From: JABMPR01 sp964508765
GTDB taxonomy: Bacteria; Fidelibacterota; UBA8477; JABMPR01
Length of the DNA stretch: 64,000 nt
Direction of reading: 5' to 3'
NCBI GenBank assembly: GCA_964508765.1
Contig: CAZDVD010000003.1
Location: 79,467 to 143,466, forward strand
The notes beneath the pieces were generated by a model that was given only the letters and a program-made list of their open reading frames with translations, ran no database searches and was not told the DNA's origin. The number at the start of each line of letters is the position of its first letter. Within the stretch, counting starts at the first letter, position 1. The translations under genes and the position numbers were made by a program. Positions 8,577-17,219 of this stretch are shown piece after piece.

Positions 8577-8663
8577 GTCACTATTTAACTCCGATCATAC
8601 GCATCTCGAACTTCTTTTCGCACTGAGATCTGTAGAATATTCAATCACTGGGAGCATTTTTTC

Positions 8664-9581
8664 ATGCCAATGACCTTACGGATAATATTTGTTTTAACAA
8701 TCATTGCCAGTATGAGTGCACAGGACAAAATCTGCGAGGTAAAACACAAAGATATTGACGAGCAGAGTGCTATTATCAAGAGTCAAACCTATGATAATGT
8801 CTACTGGGTTTGCAATGATTCAGGAAATAAGCCTTTTGTTTTTCCCCTGACTGGGCAAGGTGAAATGATTGTACCAGATTTCATGAAAAAACACTATACC
8901 GGTAAAAAAATTAATGATTACCCCGGCATCAAAATTAAAAGTGCCAGTCTTCTGGATTGGGAAGCAATGACAGTTCTAGGCGATACCCTTGTGATTGCCG
9001 ATGTGGGCAATAACGGCAATACCAGACGGGATTTGGGTGTCTATCTTATCCCAGAGCCCAATCCTCGTACAACTTATGAAACTCGTCCCCTTGTCTGGCT
9101 CCCTGTGCGCTTTGAAGATCAGTCCAATTATCCCGCCTTAGAATGGGAATTCGATTGTGAGGCTATTTTTACTTTTCAGGGAAAGATATATTTCCTTACC
9201 AAGCATAGGGCAGATCGAAATATCAGGAAACCTGCCCCCTCAACCAAACTATACCGTATGGATACTCGATTTACCAACAAGGTAAATGTGCTGAAGCTGG
9301 TCAATCGCAAGGATAACTTGGGTGGCTGGGTGACTGATGCCAGTATGGCACAAGATGAATCTGCCATGGTGATGTTAGCTCAAAATCCTCTGGCAACCAT
9401 GATTTGGTATTTTCCAAGACCCAAACAGAGTGATGATTTCCTTTCACAAAAACCCAGAACATATAGCCTCGTTAAAGCTGACCAGGCTGAGGGGGTTTGC
9501 TTCAAGGATCCCCAAACAATTATTGTATCCAACGAGCAGAGAGAATGGTATGAAATCCCACTCTCTGCTTTCAGCAAATAG
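8664..9581 (+). CDS. Secreted protein of unknown function, beta-propeller-like
   Basis: A 305-residue protein with an N-terminal signal peptide (LRIIFVLTIIASMSAQ, cleavage after about residue 19). The mature part begins with an EQSAIIKSQTYDNVYWVCNDSGNK block followed by repeated strand-turn patterns (DWEAMTVLGDTLVIADVGNNG, WEFDCEAIFTFQGKIYFLTKH, GWVTDASMAQDESAMVML). This recalls propeller-type secreted proteins such as phytase-like esterases. I do not recognise a specific family or catalytic residues. It ends 18 bases before the M1 peptidase gene with a shared orientation, so the two may be one transcript. Confidence 0.7.
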   Translation: MPMTLRIIFVLTIIASMSAQDKICEVKHKDIDEQSAIIKSQTYDNVYWVCNDSGNKPFVFPLTGQGEMIVPDFMKKHYTGKKINDYPGIKIKSASLLDWEAMTVLGDTLVIADVGNNGNTRRDLGVYLIPEPNPRTTYETRPLVWLPVRFEDQSNYPALEWEFDCEAIFTFQGKIYFLTKHRADRNIRKPAPSTKLYRMDTRFTNKVNVLKLVNRKDNLGGWVTDASMAQDESAMVMLAQNPLATMIWYFPRPKQSDDFLSQKPRTYSLVKADQAEGVCFKDPQTIIVSNEQREWYEIPLSAFSK

Positions 9582-9599
9582 ATTTTGTAAGGACTTCTC

Positions 9600-12146
9600 A
9601 TGAAATACGAACTATTGTCTCGTCGTAATCAGCACAAACATGTTGATTTTACTCTGGCAGGTGCCATTAAAAATTATGCTCCAGATTTGAAGCTTGAGCC
9701 TGTTCATACAGAGGTACATCTCAATGTTGATTTGAATCAGAAATCTGCTTCTGGGTACGCCTTGGTTACCCTGAGATCCAATGTGAGTGGTGAGCATTCC
9801 ATCAAATTGGATGCGGTGGATTTTGAAAACATAAAAGTCAAAGATCTCAGCGACAAAGGCATGAGTTACAGTTATGATGATTCAACCATCAACGTGAGCT
9901 TTGATAGACCTTTTGAGGCAAATGAAACGTGTGTCATCCAGGTGGATTACAGCATTCAAGAGCCCATCTCTGGCCTTCAATTTTCAGCACCGGATGAGAA
10001 ACGCCCTGATTTCCCCTTTTATGCCATTACAGACAATGAAACAGAGCGAGCCAGGTACTGGTTCCCCTGCGTGGATTTTCCAACGGTTCGATCAAAAATG
10101 GAATACTATCTCACAGCAGGTGAGAATTTAACTATCCTGGCAAACGGGGCTCTGGTATCTGAGGATATCAAAGATGGATTAAAAACCGCTCACTGGAAGC
10201 TGGATTACCCCTGCCCCAGTTATCTCGCCTGTTTTGCCATCGGTGAATTTACCACTTACGAAGATGAGCCTCTGAAAGATATGCCAATAGCTTACTTCGC
10301 TGACAAATCCTACACGCCTGAACAACTCCAACGCACCTTTGAACCCACACGGAAAATGTTGATTTGGATGGAGAAGAAACTGGGTATGTCATTCCCGTAT
10401 CCCAAGTATTTCCAGATTGCCGGTCGGGAAGTGGGTGGCGCCATGGAAAACATTTCGCTCGTCTCCTGGGATGACAAATTCATGCTGGATGACACCATGG
10501 CCAAGGAATGGAAATACATCATGGATTTGATCAATGTCCACGAAATGTCCCACTCCTATTTTGGGGACGCAGTCGTAGCCTATGATTTTGCCCATGTCTG
10601 GCTCAAAGAGAGCTGGGCGACCTATATCGAATCCGTTTGGCTGGAGGACTCTGAGGGAAAAGATGCCATGCACTGGCAACTCGCGGAAGAAGCCAGCAGC
10701 TACATCGGTGAAGCCAAGAATCGTTATGTGCGTCCCATCATTACCAGAGAATATGATCACTCCTGGAATATGTTTGACATGCATCTCTATCCAGGTGGCG
10801 CGTGGCGATTGCACATGTTGCGTCAACTTGTGGGAGATGACAAGTTCTGGGCTGGGGTCCAGGAGTATGTCAACACCTATGCAGCCCATACGGTAAAATC
10901 TTTGGACTTTCAGCGTTGTATTGAGCATCACTCCGGGCTGAATCTGGATAGTTTTTTTGATATGTGGTTCCATTCCAAAGGCTACCCCATTCTGAAAGCC
11001 AGCTTCGACTATGATAAGAAAAAGGGAGTTGGCAAATTCACTTTTGAACAGACTCAGGTAGATGACAAAAAGGGTATAGAACTTTTTGAAATGGATCTTG
11101 AGATTGGGTGGCAGGATGCTGGAGGTGTTGATCACCTGGAAATGGTTCACTTGAGCAAGGGAACCCAGATTGTGAACACCAGGATGGATGAACCTGCACA
11201 TGTCATCCTGGATCCTAATATGAAATCACTTTTTGAAGCAGAGTTTAACCCCGGCGATGACAAATTGCGCCACCTCCTTGAAAACGGAAAAACAGTTCGT
11301 GGCCTGATGCAGGCTATGAGCGAATTGGCCAAAACTGGCAAGCGTAAAAATCTCAATGCTATTCGGGACTATTTGGGAAAAGAAAAGCGCTGGGGACTCA
11401 GAATTCACGCCTATCGTGCCCTTGGAAGTGTGGGGAATGCATATGCATATCGTCATTTAGCTGAGCTTTTACCTGGTGAAGTCAACCCCATGGTTATTGA
11501 GGAAGCTGCCCGAGCTTGTGGAGCTCATCAATATGCAGCCCTGAGAGAATCTATTTTTACAAAGCTCAAAGATAATAATCTCCCATATCGCGGGGAGATG
11601 GCTTTGCTGGAAAGTCTGGGTAAACAACGCAATCCAGAGGATATTCCTGTCTTGGCGGAGTATGCCCAAAGAGATGGTTGGAGAAATCTGGTTCGTGCAG
11701 GTGCCTATCTTGGTTTGGGAGCCAGTCGAAATGAAGCAGCCCTTGAGACCCTGCTGGAGGGTATTGATGCACCTGTTCATTTTTATGATGAGAAGGTGGC
11801 CCGTATGGCAGCCCTCACATCCATGAAGGAATGGATGGCTCCACACCTCCAGAAAAAAATTACACAAGCCATCGGCGAGGCTACAGAAGATCCCAGTTAT
11901 CCCGTTCATATCAATGCAGCCAAAAATCTGGGTATGACCCGCGAAGCTGCCGGAATCCCCTTTTTGACCGCTCTACAGACTCGTCTTCCCGTCCAGGACC
12001 ATCCCCTGGTGAAACGACAGATTCAGGCTATTCAAGCTTCTGGGGATGGGACCGAGACCAAGAAGTTGCAGAAACAACTTGATGAACTCACTGAGAAACT
12101 AGGTGGTCTGGAAAAACGTCTCCAGGAGGTTGAAGCTGAAAAATAG
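9600..12146 (+). CDS. M1 family metallo-aminopeptidase with HEAT-like C-terminus
   Basis: The 848-residue protein has the exopeptidase signature GGAMENISLVSW and the zinc site HEMSH (H314, E315, H318) with the third ligand E337 in LKESWATY, exactly 18 residues on, as in gluzincins. The order is an N-terminal beta-saddle (about 30-220), catalytic domain (about 230-470), beta-sandwich, then an alpha-helical repeat region (about 590-820) with HEAT/armadillo-like pairs such as GSVGNAYAYRHLAELLP. The tail is a short coiled coil (QKQLDELTEKLGGLEKRLQE). It removes N-terminal amino acids from peptides. There is no signal peptide, so it is probably cytoplasmic. The next gene overlaps its end. Confidence 0.93.
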   Translation: MKYELLSRRNQHKHVDFTLAGAIKNYAPDLKLEPVHTEVHLNVDLNQKSASGYALVTLRSNVSGEHSIKLDAVDFENIKVKDLSDKGMSYSYDDSTINVSFDRPFEANETCVIQVDYSIQEPISGLQFSAPDEKRPDFPFYAITDNETERARYWFPCVDFPTVRSKMEYYLTAGENLTILANGALVSEDIKDGLKTAHWKLDYPCPSYLACFAIGEFTTYEDEPLKDMPIAYFADKSYTPEQLQRTFEPTRKMLIWMEKKLGMSFPYPKYFQIAGREVGGAMENISLVSWDDKFMLDDTMAKEWKYIMDLINVHEMSHSYFGDAVVAYDFAHVWLKESWATYIESVWLEDSEGKDAMHWQLAEEASSYIGEAKNRYVRPIITREYDHSWNMFDMHLYPGGAWRLHMLRQLVGDDKFWAGVQEYVNTYAAHTVKSLDFQRCIEHHSGLNLDSFFDMWFHSKGYPILKASFDYDKKKGVGKFTFEQTQVDDKKGIELFEMDLEIGWQDAGGVDHLEMVHLSKGTQIVNTRMDEPAHVILDPNMKSLFEAEFNPGDDKLRHLLENGKTVRGLMQAMSELAKTGKRKNLNAIRDYLGKEKRWGLRIHAYRALGSVGNAYAYRHLAELLPGEVNPMVIEEAARACGAHQYAALRESIFTKLKDNNLPYRGEMALLESLGKQRNPEDIPVLAEYAQRDGWRNLVRAGAYLGLGASRNEAALETLLEGIDAPVHFYDEKVARMAALTSMKEWMAPHLQKKITQAIGEATEDPSYPVHINAAKNLGMTREAAGIPFLTALQTRLPVQDHPLVKRQIQAIQASGDGTETKKLQKQLDELTEKLGGLEKRLQEVEAEK

Positions 12147-12495
12147 GAAATCGCTAAAGCCGATTCTGCTGATCATCGGGCTGACTCTTTTCTTCACATC
12201 CTGTGAAAAGGAATCAAAGATTCTTGTGCTGGAAATGGACATTGCTGAGTTGGTATGTATGGATGGTCAAAAAATATTTGAAGGTCGTATCCTTGAATTG
12301 GAGGGTATTCGGGCTGTTTCCGCCAATATTCAAACCCGGAAAGTACTGATACGCTATCGGGATAGCCAGGTCTCAAGCCTGGAAATAAAGGCACATCTCG
12401 CTGAATTCGGTTTTACCCTTGATGGAGAACCTGGCAATACAATCGCCCGGGGTCGCCTACCCCAATGCTGTTTTAACACACAATCCCAGCCTTGA
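12103..12495 (+). CDS. Small lipoprotein with heavy-metal-associated (HMA)-like domain
   Basis: The product has a membrane segment ending in a lipobox (PILLIIGLTLFFTSC) and then about 70 residues with the ferredoxin-like HMA pattern: LVLEMDIAELVC, then GIRAVSANIQTRKVLIRYR, then EIKAHLAEFGF. Only one cysteine sits in the usual metal loop (ELVCMDG instead of CxxC), though a CC pair lies near the C-terminus (LPQCCFN). Metal handling in the envelope is possible but unproven. The start is unclear: GTG 12103 and TTG 12130 are both in frame inside the end of the aminopeptidase gene, and AGGAGG (12124) touches the second. Confidence 0.6.
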   Translation: MVWKNVSRRLKLKNRKSLKPILLIIGLTLFFTSCEKESKILVLEMDIAELVCMDGQKIFEGRILELEGIRAVSANIQTRKVLIRYRDSQVSSLEIKAHLAEFGFTLDGEPGNTIARGRLPQCCFNTQSQP

Positions 12496-12508
12496 TATAA
12501 GGACAGAT

Positions 12509-13645
12509 ATGATCACTCAAGAACAATTCAGATCCTACTTTGATGTAGCCGGAAAGCGGTTGTATTTCAATCACGCTGCTTTTAGCCCCCTCTCAAAACC
12601 AGTCGTCAATGTCATGAATGAATTTTTTGAGCAGCGACAACTTGGTAGCCCGCTTTCCTGGAAAATCGCTGAAGATCATATGGAAGGTCTCCGGTCAAAT
12701 TACGGGAAGTTGGTGGGAGCTCCTTCAGAACGAATTGCACATATGGGGAATACAGTTTCAGGTATTAGTGTACTTGCCAACGGGCTGGAATGGAAGTCTG
12801 GGGATCATATCCTGCTGTATATCGATGAATTTCCCTCCAATGTTATGCCCTTTCTGAATCTGCGAGATAGGGGGGTGGACATTGAATTCATCACGGCTCC
12901 AGATGGCAGACTTACTCCTGAATTGTTTGAGGCAGCTATAAAACCACAGACCAGACTCATATCGGTGAGCAGTGTTCAATATTTAACAGGTTATCTTGCC
13001 GATCTAAAAACACTCTCAGAGCTCTGTCATTCCAGGAATATTATCTTTTCTGTGGATGGCATCCAATCTGTTGGTGTCATACCCATGGATGTCATTAATG
13101 CAGGAATCGATTTTATGGCAGTTGGCGGACATAAGTGGATGATGTCGCCCCTGGGAACAGGATTTCTATATGTTACTGAGGAGTTGCAGGCCCAACTGAA
13201 ATTAGCCAACAGGGGCTATATGGGTCATGTTAATCCAATGGATTTTGGAAATTTTGAACAGGAATTAACACCCGATGCGAAGCGATTCGAAATGGGTGCC
13301 TTTAATGCCTCAGGAATGGTCGGTGCTGAAAAGGCCACCGAATTGCTCCTGGAGTGTGGTGTTGAAAGTATTTACCGTCATGTTCATAAACTACTCAGTC
13401 AATTTAAATGGGGTCTGGAAGAACTACCCTATAAGCTTATGTATCAATTTGAAGACTCTGAGTTAAGTGGTATCTGCATGTTCTCTCACATTGATGATTC
13501 TAAAAACGAAGCCATCTTCCAAAAACTTTCAGAGTCTGACGTTAATATCTCTTTACGCGGTGGTGGTCTGCGCTTGGCACCTCACTACTACAATTCATCA
13601 GATGAAATTGAACAACTGCTTGTTCTTTTGAAGGAAAATATCTGA
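12509..13645 (+). CDS. Class V aminotransferase (PLP-dependent)
   Basis: The frame extends upstream, but ATG 12509 with AAGGA five bases before it is the best start, giving 378 residues (MITQEQFRSYFDVAGKRLYFNHAAFSPLS). The fold-type I features are a substrate loop at NHAAFSPL, a cofactor Asp/Gln in FSVDGIQSVG, and the Schiff-base lysine in VGGHKWMMSPLGTGFLYV. The relatives are cysteine-desulfurase/isopenicillin-epimerase-like class V enzymes. The active-site cysteine loop of true desulfurases is not apparent. Substrate is unknown. It follows the HMA-like lipoprotein by 13 bases. Confidence 0.85.
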   Translation: MITQEQFRSYFDVAGKRLYFNHAAFSPLSKPVVNVMNEFFEQRQLGSPLSWKIAEDHMEGLRSNYGKLVGAPSERIAHMGNTVSGISVLANGLEWKSGDHILLYIDEFPSNVMPFLNLRDRGVDIEFITAPDGRLTPELFEAAIKPQTRLISVSSVQYLTGYLADLKTLSELCHSRNIIFSVDGIQSVGVIPMDVINAGIDFMAVGGHKWMMSPLGTGFLYVTEELQAQLKLANRGYMGHVNPMDFGNFEQELTPDAKRFEMGAFNASGMVGAEKATELLLECGVESIYRHVHKLLSQFKWGLEELPYKLMYQFEDSELSGICMFSHIDDSKNEAIFQKLSESDVNISLRGGGLRLAPHYYNSSDEIEQLLVLLKENI

Positions 13646-13735
13646 GAATTTCAGCGGAACCCATCTGAATTGTGAGCGTTGACTAAGCATCAGCATCATG
13701 TTATGAAAAACTGGAAACGAATCGAGGGATCAGCC

Positions 13736-15211
13736 ATGAACCGATCACGAAGAATTAGTTTAATTTTCATTCTGGGAATTGTGTTTTGTCTGTCATATTG
13801 CACCAAGGAGGATATCACTCCTGTGTCTCTTGACAAGATTCCTATTACGACTGAATCTACCGTTGCTTTAAATGAATTTCAGCAGGGGATGAGCTATGCA
13901 AACACCCTGCAAAGAGTGCAGGCTGCCACCCATTTTCGCCTGGCTCTGGATGCTGATCCCACTTTTGCAACAGCCTGGCTCAACCTGGCCTATGTTTCCC
14001 CTGGTACTGATTTGTTTGTCGCTGCCCTGGACTCAGCAAAGGCTTATGCTCCTACGGCCAGCGAAGGCGAACAACTTATCATTCTGGCAGCAAAATACGG
14101 ATTCGAAAGAAAGAATAAAAAGCAAGAGGAGACCTTGCAAAAACTTGTAGAAATGTATCCTGGGGATGAAAATGCTCACCTGCTCCTGGGAAATTTACAT
14201 TTTGGATTGCGACAATATCATCAGGCTATTGTTTCCTATAATCTGGCAACCCAGGTGAATAACAACCTTGCTATTCTACACAATCAACTTGGCTATTCCC
14301 AAAGAGCGCTTGGTAATTATGGAGAGGCTGAAAAAGCATTTAAATTTTATATTAAATTGAATTCTGAAAATCCCAATGCCTATGACTCATATGCTGAGTT
14401 GCTCATGGAGATGGGTCGTTTTCATGAATCCATCGAATTCTATGCGAAGGCTCTGGAACAGGATCCCAATTTTGTGGCGAGTCATATTGGAATTTCATGT
14501 AATTATGCCTTTTTGGGAGAACCGCAGAGAGCACGTACACAACTTCAAATCTTAAAAGAGATTGCCAGGAATGCTTCCGATACGCGACAGGCAATTTTTA
14601 CGGAAGCCATGACTTATATCTGTGAGGGTAAGCTCTCTTTTGCCGTGGAGGCCATGCTTGAAAGTTTAAAGTTAGCTGAGGAGAGGCAAGATGTAGGCAA
14701 TATGGCCAACGATCTGGTTATTCTTGGTAACCTTTATCTGGAATTGAATACGCCTGCTAGGGCACTGTCCAGCTTCAATCGATCAATGGAAGTGATTGAC
14801 TTGTCAAATCTGCCCCAAGCTGTCAAGGTCAACAGCCGCACGACACACCTGTTTAATATTTCCAGGGTTTTTGCAGCTAGAGGTGAATATGAAAAAGCCG
14901 AAGACGCATCAGATCTATTTGCAGAACAAGTTGGTATCAGGAACAACCCGATTCAGCTCAAGCTTGTATCCCAATTAAACGGAATAATTGCGTTGAATGA
15001 AAAAGACTATCTAACCGCGATCGAAGAGCTGGAAAAGGCCAATCAGCTCAATCCCTACAACCTCTTCCGTATTGGACAGGCTTACGCCGCACTGGGAGAA
15101 CTGGAGAAAGCAACGAGTTACAAGCTACAAGCTGAAGAACTGAATGTTTTGAACAGTATGGATCAGGCTATTGTCTTGAGTAAAACAAAGTTCGCAAAAA
15201 AGTCTTCTTAA
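13736..15211 (+). CDS. TPR-repeat lipoprotein
   Basis: I chose ATG 13736 because GAGGG precedes it and it opens directly into a lipoprotein signal (SLIFILGIVFCLSYC, lipobox LSYC); a longer frame starts at 13679. The mature part is almost all tetratricopeptide repeats, for example NAHLLLGNLHFGLRQYHQAI, LHNQLGYSQRALGNYGEAEK and AYDSYAELLMEMGRFHESIE, continuing to the C-terminus (LFRIGQAYAALGELEKA). It is a scaffold for protein contacts at the envelope. No enzyme domain is seen. Its end overlaps the convergent hemolysin III gene by 4 bases. Confidence 0.82.
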   Translation: MNRSRRISLIFILGIVFCLSYCTKEDITPVSLDKIPITTESTVALNEFQQGMSYANTLQRVQAATHFRLALDADPTFATAWLNLAYVSPGTDLFVAALDSAKAYAPTASEGEQLIILAAKYGFERKNKKQEETLQKLVEMYPGDENAHLLLGNLHFGLRQYHQAIVSYNLATQVNNNLAILHNQLGYSQRALGNYGEAEKAFKFYIKLNSENPNAYDSYAELLMEMGRFHESIEFYAKALEQDPNFVASHIGISCNYAFLGEPQRARTQLQILKEIARNASDTRQAIFTEAMTYICEGKLSFAVEAMLESLKLAEERQDVGNMANDLVILGNLYLELNTPARALSSFNRSMEVIDLSNLPQAVKVNSRTTHLFNISRVFAARGEYEKAEDASDLFAEQVGIRNNPIQLKLVSQLNGIIALNEKDYLTAIEELEKANQLNPYNLFRIGQAYAALGELEKATSYKLQAEELNVLNSMDQAIVLSKTKFAKKSS

Positions 15212-15849
15212 GCACTGGGAGCAATATGAAAGAACACTGCAAAAAAGTGGAAGAAGCTCCCTGCTAGAACAAATCCATGCCAGATCGCATGGTTGTAAGG
15301 CAATTTTTCCCAGGCATAAAAAATAACCCCGAGAGAATAAGCTAACCCTCCGGCAACCAGCCACAGCAGTCCAGCTAGTGGTAGAGCAGCTATGAGTGGT
15401 TTGATAGCTATGATTACCACCCATCCCATGAGTAGATAGAAAATCGTACTGAGGATATCATACTTTGGCCCAAAGATAAGCTTGAAGGTGATTCCCAGAA
15501 TGGCCAGTCCCCAGATGGTACCAAATAAACTCCAACCCCAGGGTCCCCTTAAAGTGACCAGTAAAAACGGGGTATAGGTACCTGCGATGAGGAGATAAAT
15601 CGCTGAATGGTCAAAGATGCGCAAAACCTCCTTAACCCGGGGAGATCGGAAGCCATGGTAGAGAGTAGAGGCCAAATACAGAAGAATCAGTGAGGCTCCG
15701 TAGATACTGAAGCTAACAACTTGCCAGGCATTGCCATAGATGGCTGCCCGAACCACCAAGAGAACCAATCCTGTGATGCTGAAACCTACACCAATACCAT
15801 GGGTGATGGTGTTGGCTATCTCTTCATAATGGGCGCGAGATTTACTCAT
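15208..15849 (-). CDS. Hemolysin III (TrhA/YqfA) family membrane protein
   Basis: A 213-residue protein with seven membrane helices and the PAQR/hemolysin III signature: an early EEIANTITHGIGVG, YLASTLYHGFRSPRVKEVLRIFDHSAIYLLIAGTYTPF in the middle, and the late HAIWHGFVLAGSFFHFFAVFFH. The conserved histidines and Asp form a metal site in this superfamily. In bacteria the members affect membrane lipid homeostasis; a true haemolytic role is doubtful. It overlaps the upstream M20 peptidase gene by 4 bases, so it is translated from the same message. Confidence 0.9.
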   Translation of the reverse strand: MSKSRAHYEEIANTITHGIGVGFSITGLVLLVVRAAIYGNAWQVVSFSIYGASLILLYLASTLYHGFRSPRVKEVLRIFDHSAIYLLIAGTYTPFLLVTLRGPWGWSLFGTIWGLAILGITFKLIFGPKYDILSTIFYLLMGWVVIIAIKPLIAALPLAGLLWLVAGGLAYSLGVIFYAWEKLPYNHAIWHGFVLAGSFFHFFAVFFHIAPSA

Positions 15850-17216
15850 TTCAAATTGCCAATCTCTTCAAAGAAGTAGACAATACTCTCAATGCCTTTA
15901 TGGAAATTGTAGAGGCTGAAGTTTTCATCTGGGGCGTGTGCATTTTGATCGGGTAGTCCATAACCCATGAGGAGAACCGGAGCCTTGACAATATCCGCAA
16001 AAACCTTCACGATAGGAATTGATCCACCTTCCCGCAGAAAATCTACATCTTTACCAAAAGCCTTTTTTAAGGCTCTTACCCCTGCTTGCAGTCCTGGATT
16101 ATCCAGATCAGTCACATATCCAAATCCACCGTGCATTGCTTTAATCTCGGCTTCCATGCTTTCGGGGATGAGAGATTTAACATACGCAGTAAATTTTTCA
16201 GCAATATCCTCTGGATCCTGATCTGCTACCAAACGCATGGATACCTTGGCGTGTGCTTCTGCGGGGATGACAGTTTTAGCTCCTTCACCCTGAAATCCAC
16301 CCCAGATACCGTTGATATCAAAAGTCGGTCGTGCCCAGAGGCGCTCTAAGTCATCGTAACCCGCTTCACCAAACAGTGCCGGTGCATTAATGCTGTTAGC
16401 AAACTCCTCTGCACTGAAGGGCAAGTTACTGAGTTTTTCATGCTCGATTTCTGTGATAGGTAAAACATCATCGTAAAAGCCAGGGATCAGAATGCGGCCA
16501 TCCTCATCTTTCATTTGAGCCAGTATTTCCACGAGAGCATTGATGGGATTTTTTACAAGTCCACCAAAGGAACCGGAATGCAAATCTGTGGATGTACCAC
16601 GGAGGTTTACCTGGAGATATGCCAGACCACGTAAGCCGTAGGTAATTCCAGGATACCCTTCTCTGAACATAGGAGTATCGGAAATGACGACGTAATCTGC
16701 AGCCAACATATCCTGGTGTTCTATGATGAAGTCTTCCAGATGAACAGAACCAACTTCTTCTTCACCCTCAAAAATCAATTTCACATTGACCGGTAGTGTG
16801 CCTTTTGTGGAGAGCCAAGCTTCGATAGCCTTGAGGTGGATATAGATCTGACCCTTGTCGTCTGCAGAACCACGGGCAAATATTTTGCCATTTTTGATGA
16901 CGGGTTCAAAAGGTGGAGAGCTCCACAACTCAATTGGATCAACAGGTTGAACATCGTAATGACCATAAATCAGAATGGTTGGTTTGTCCGGGGCGGCCAG
17001 CCACTCAGAATACACGACGGGGTGTCCTCCGGTTTCGAATATTTTCACCTCATCCATACCAATGCTGCGCATTTCCTTTTTCAAAAGCTCAGCCATATCC
17101 TTCATGTCATTCTGATTGTCAGGATTGGAGCTGATACTGGGAATCTTAAGAATATCTATGAGTTCCTTTTCATATCTGTCATGGTGTTGTCCTAAAAAGT
17201 CGAGTGTTTTTTTCAT
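15846..17216 (-). CDS. M20 family metallopeptidase (dipeptidase)
   Basis: The 456-residue protein has the dinuclear-zinc ligands of the M20 family: H in YGHYDVQP, D in GSADDKGQIYIHLKA, the catalytic and ligand Glu in FEGEEEVGS, Asp in VISDTPM, and H in the late QNAHAPDENFSL. A dimerisation lid lies between about residues 200 and 320. These enzymes hydrolyse dipeptides or release C-terminal residues in the cytoplasm. There is no signal peptide. It stands 3 bases after the oligoendopeptidase gene in the same direction, giving a peptide-breakdown operon with the membrane protein after it. Confidence 0.9.
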   Translation of the reverse strand: MKKTLDFLGQHHDRYEKELIDILKIPSISSNPDNQNDMKDMAELLKKEMRSIGMDEVKIFETGGHPVVYSEWLAAPDKPTILIYGHYDVQPVDPIELWSSPPFEPVIKNGKIFARGSADDKGQIYIHLKAIEAWLSTKGTLPVNVKLIFEGEEEVGSVHLEDFIIEHQDMLAADYVVISDTPMFREGYPGITYGLRGLAYLQVNLRGTSTDLHSGSFGGLVKNPINALVEILAQMKDEDGRILIPGFYDDVLPITEIEHEKLSNLPFSAEEFANSINAPALFGEAGYDDLERLWARPTFDINGIWGGFQGEGAKTVIPAEAHAKVSMRLVADQDPEDIAEKFTAYVKSLIPESMEAEIKAMHGGFGYVTDLDNPGLQAGVRALKKAFGKDVDFLREGGSIPIVKVFADIVKAPVLLMGYGLPDQNAHAPDENFSLYNFHKGIESIVYFFEEIGNLK

Positions 17217-17219
17217 AGT

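Noticed and set aside
10389..11201. 270-residue antisense frame inside the M1 peptidase gene
   Set aside because: It lies wholly opposite a clear, conserved enzyme, shows no family match or RBS and is a shadow of it. The same holds for the antisense frames inside acs (24804-25451) and the first dehydrogenase (5827-6300).
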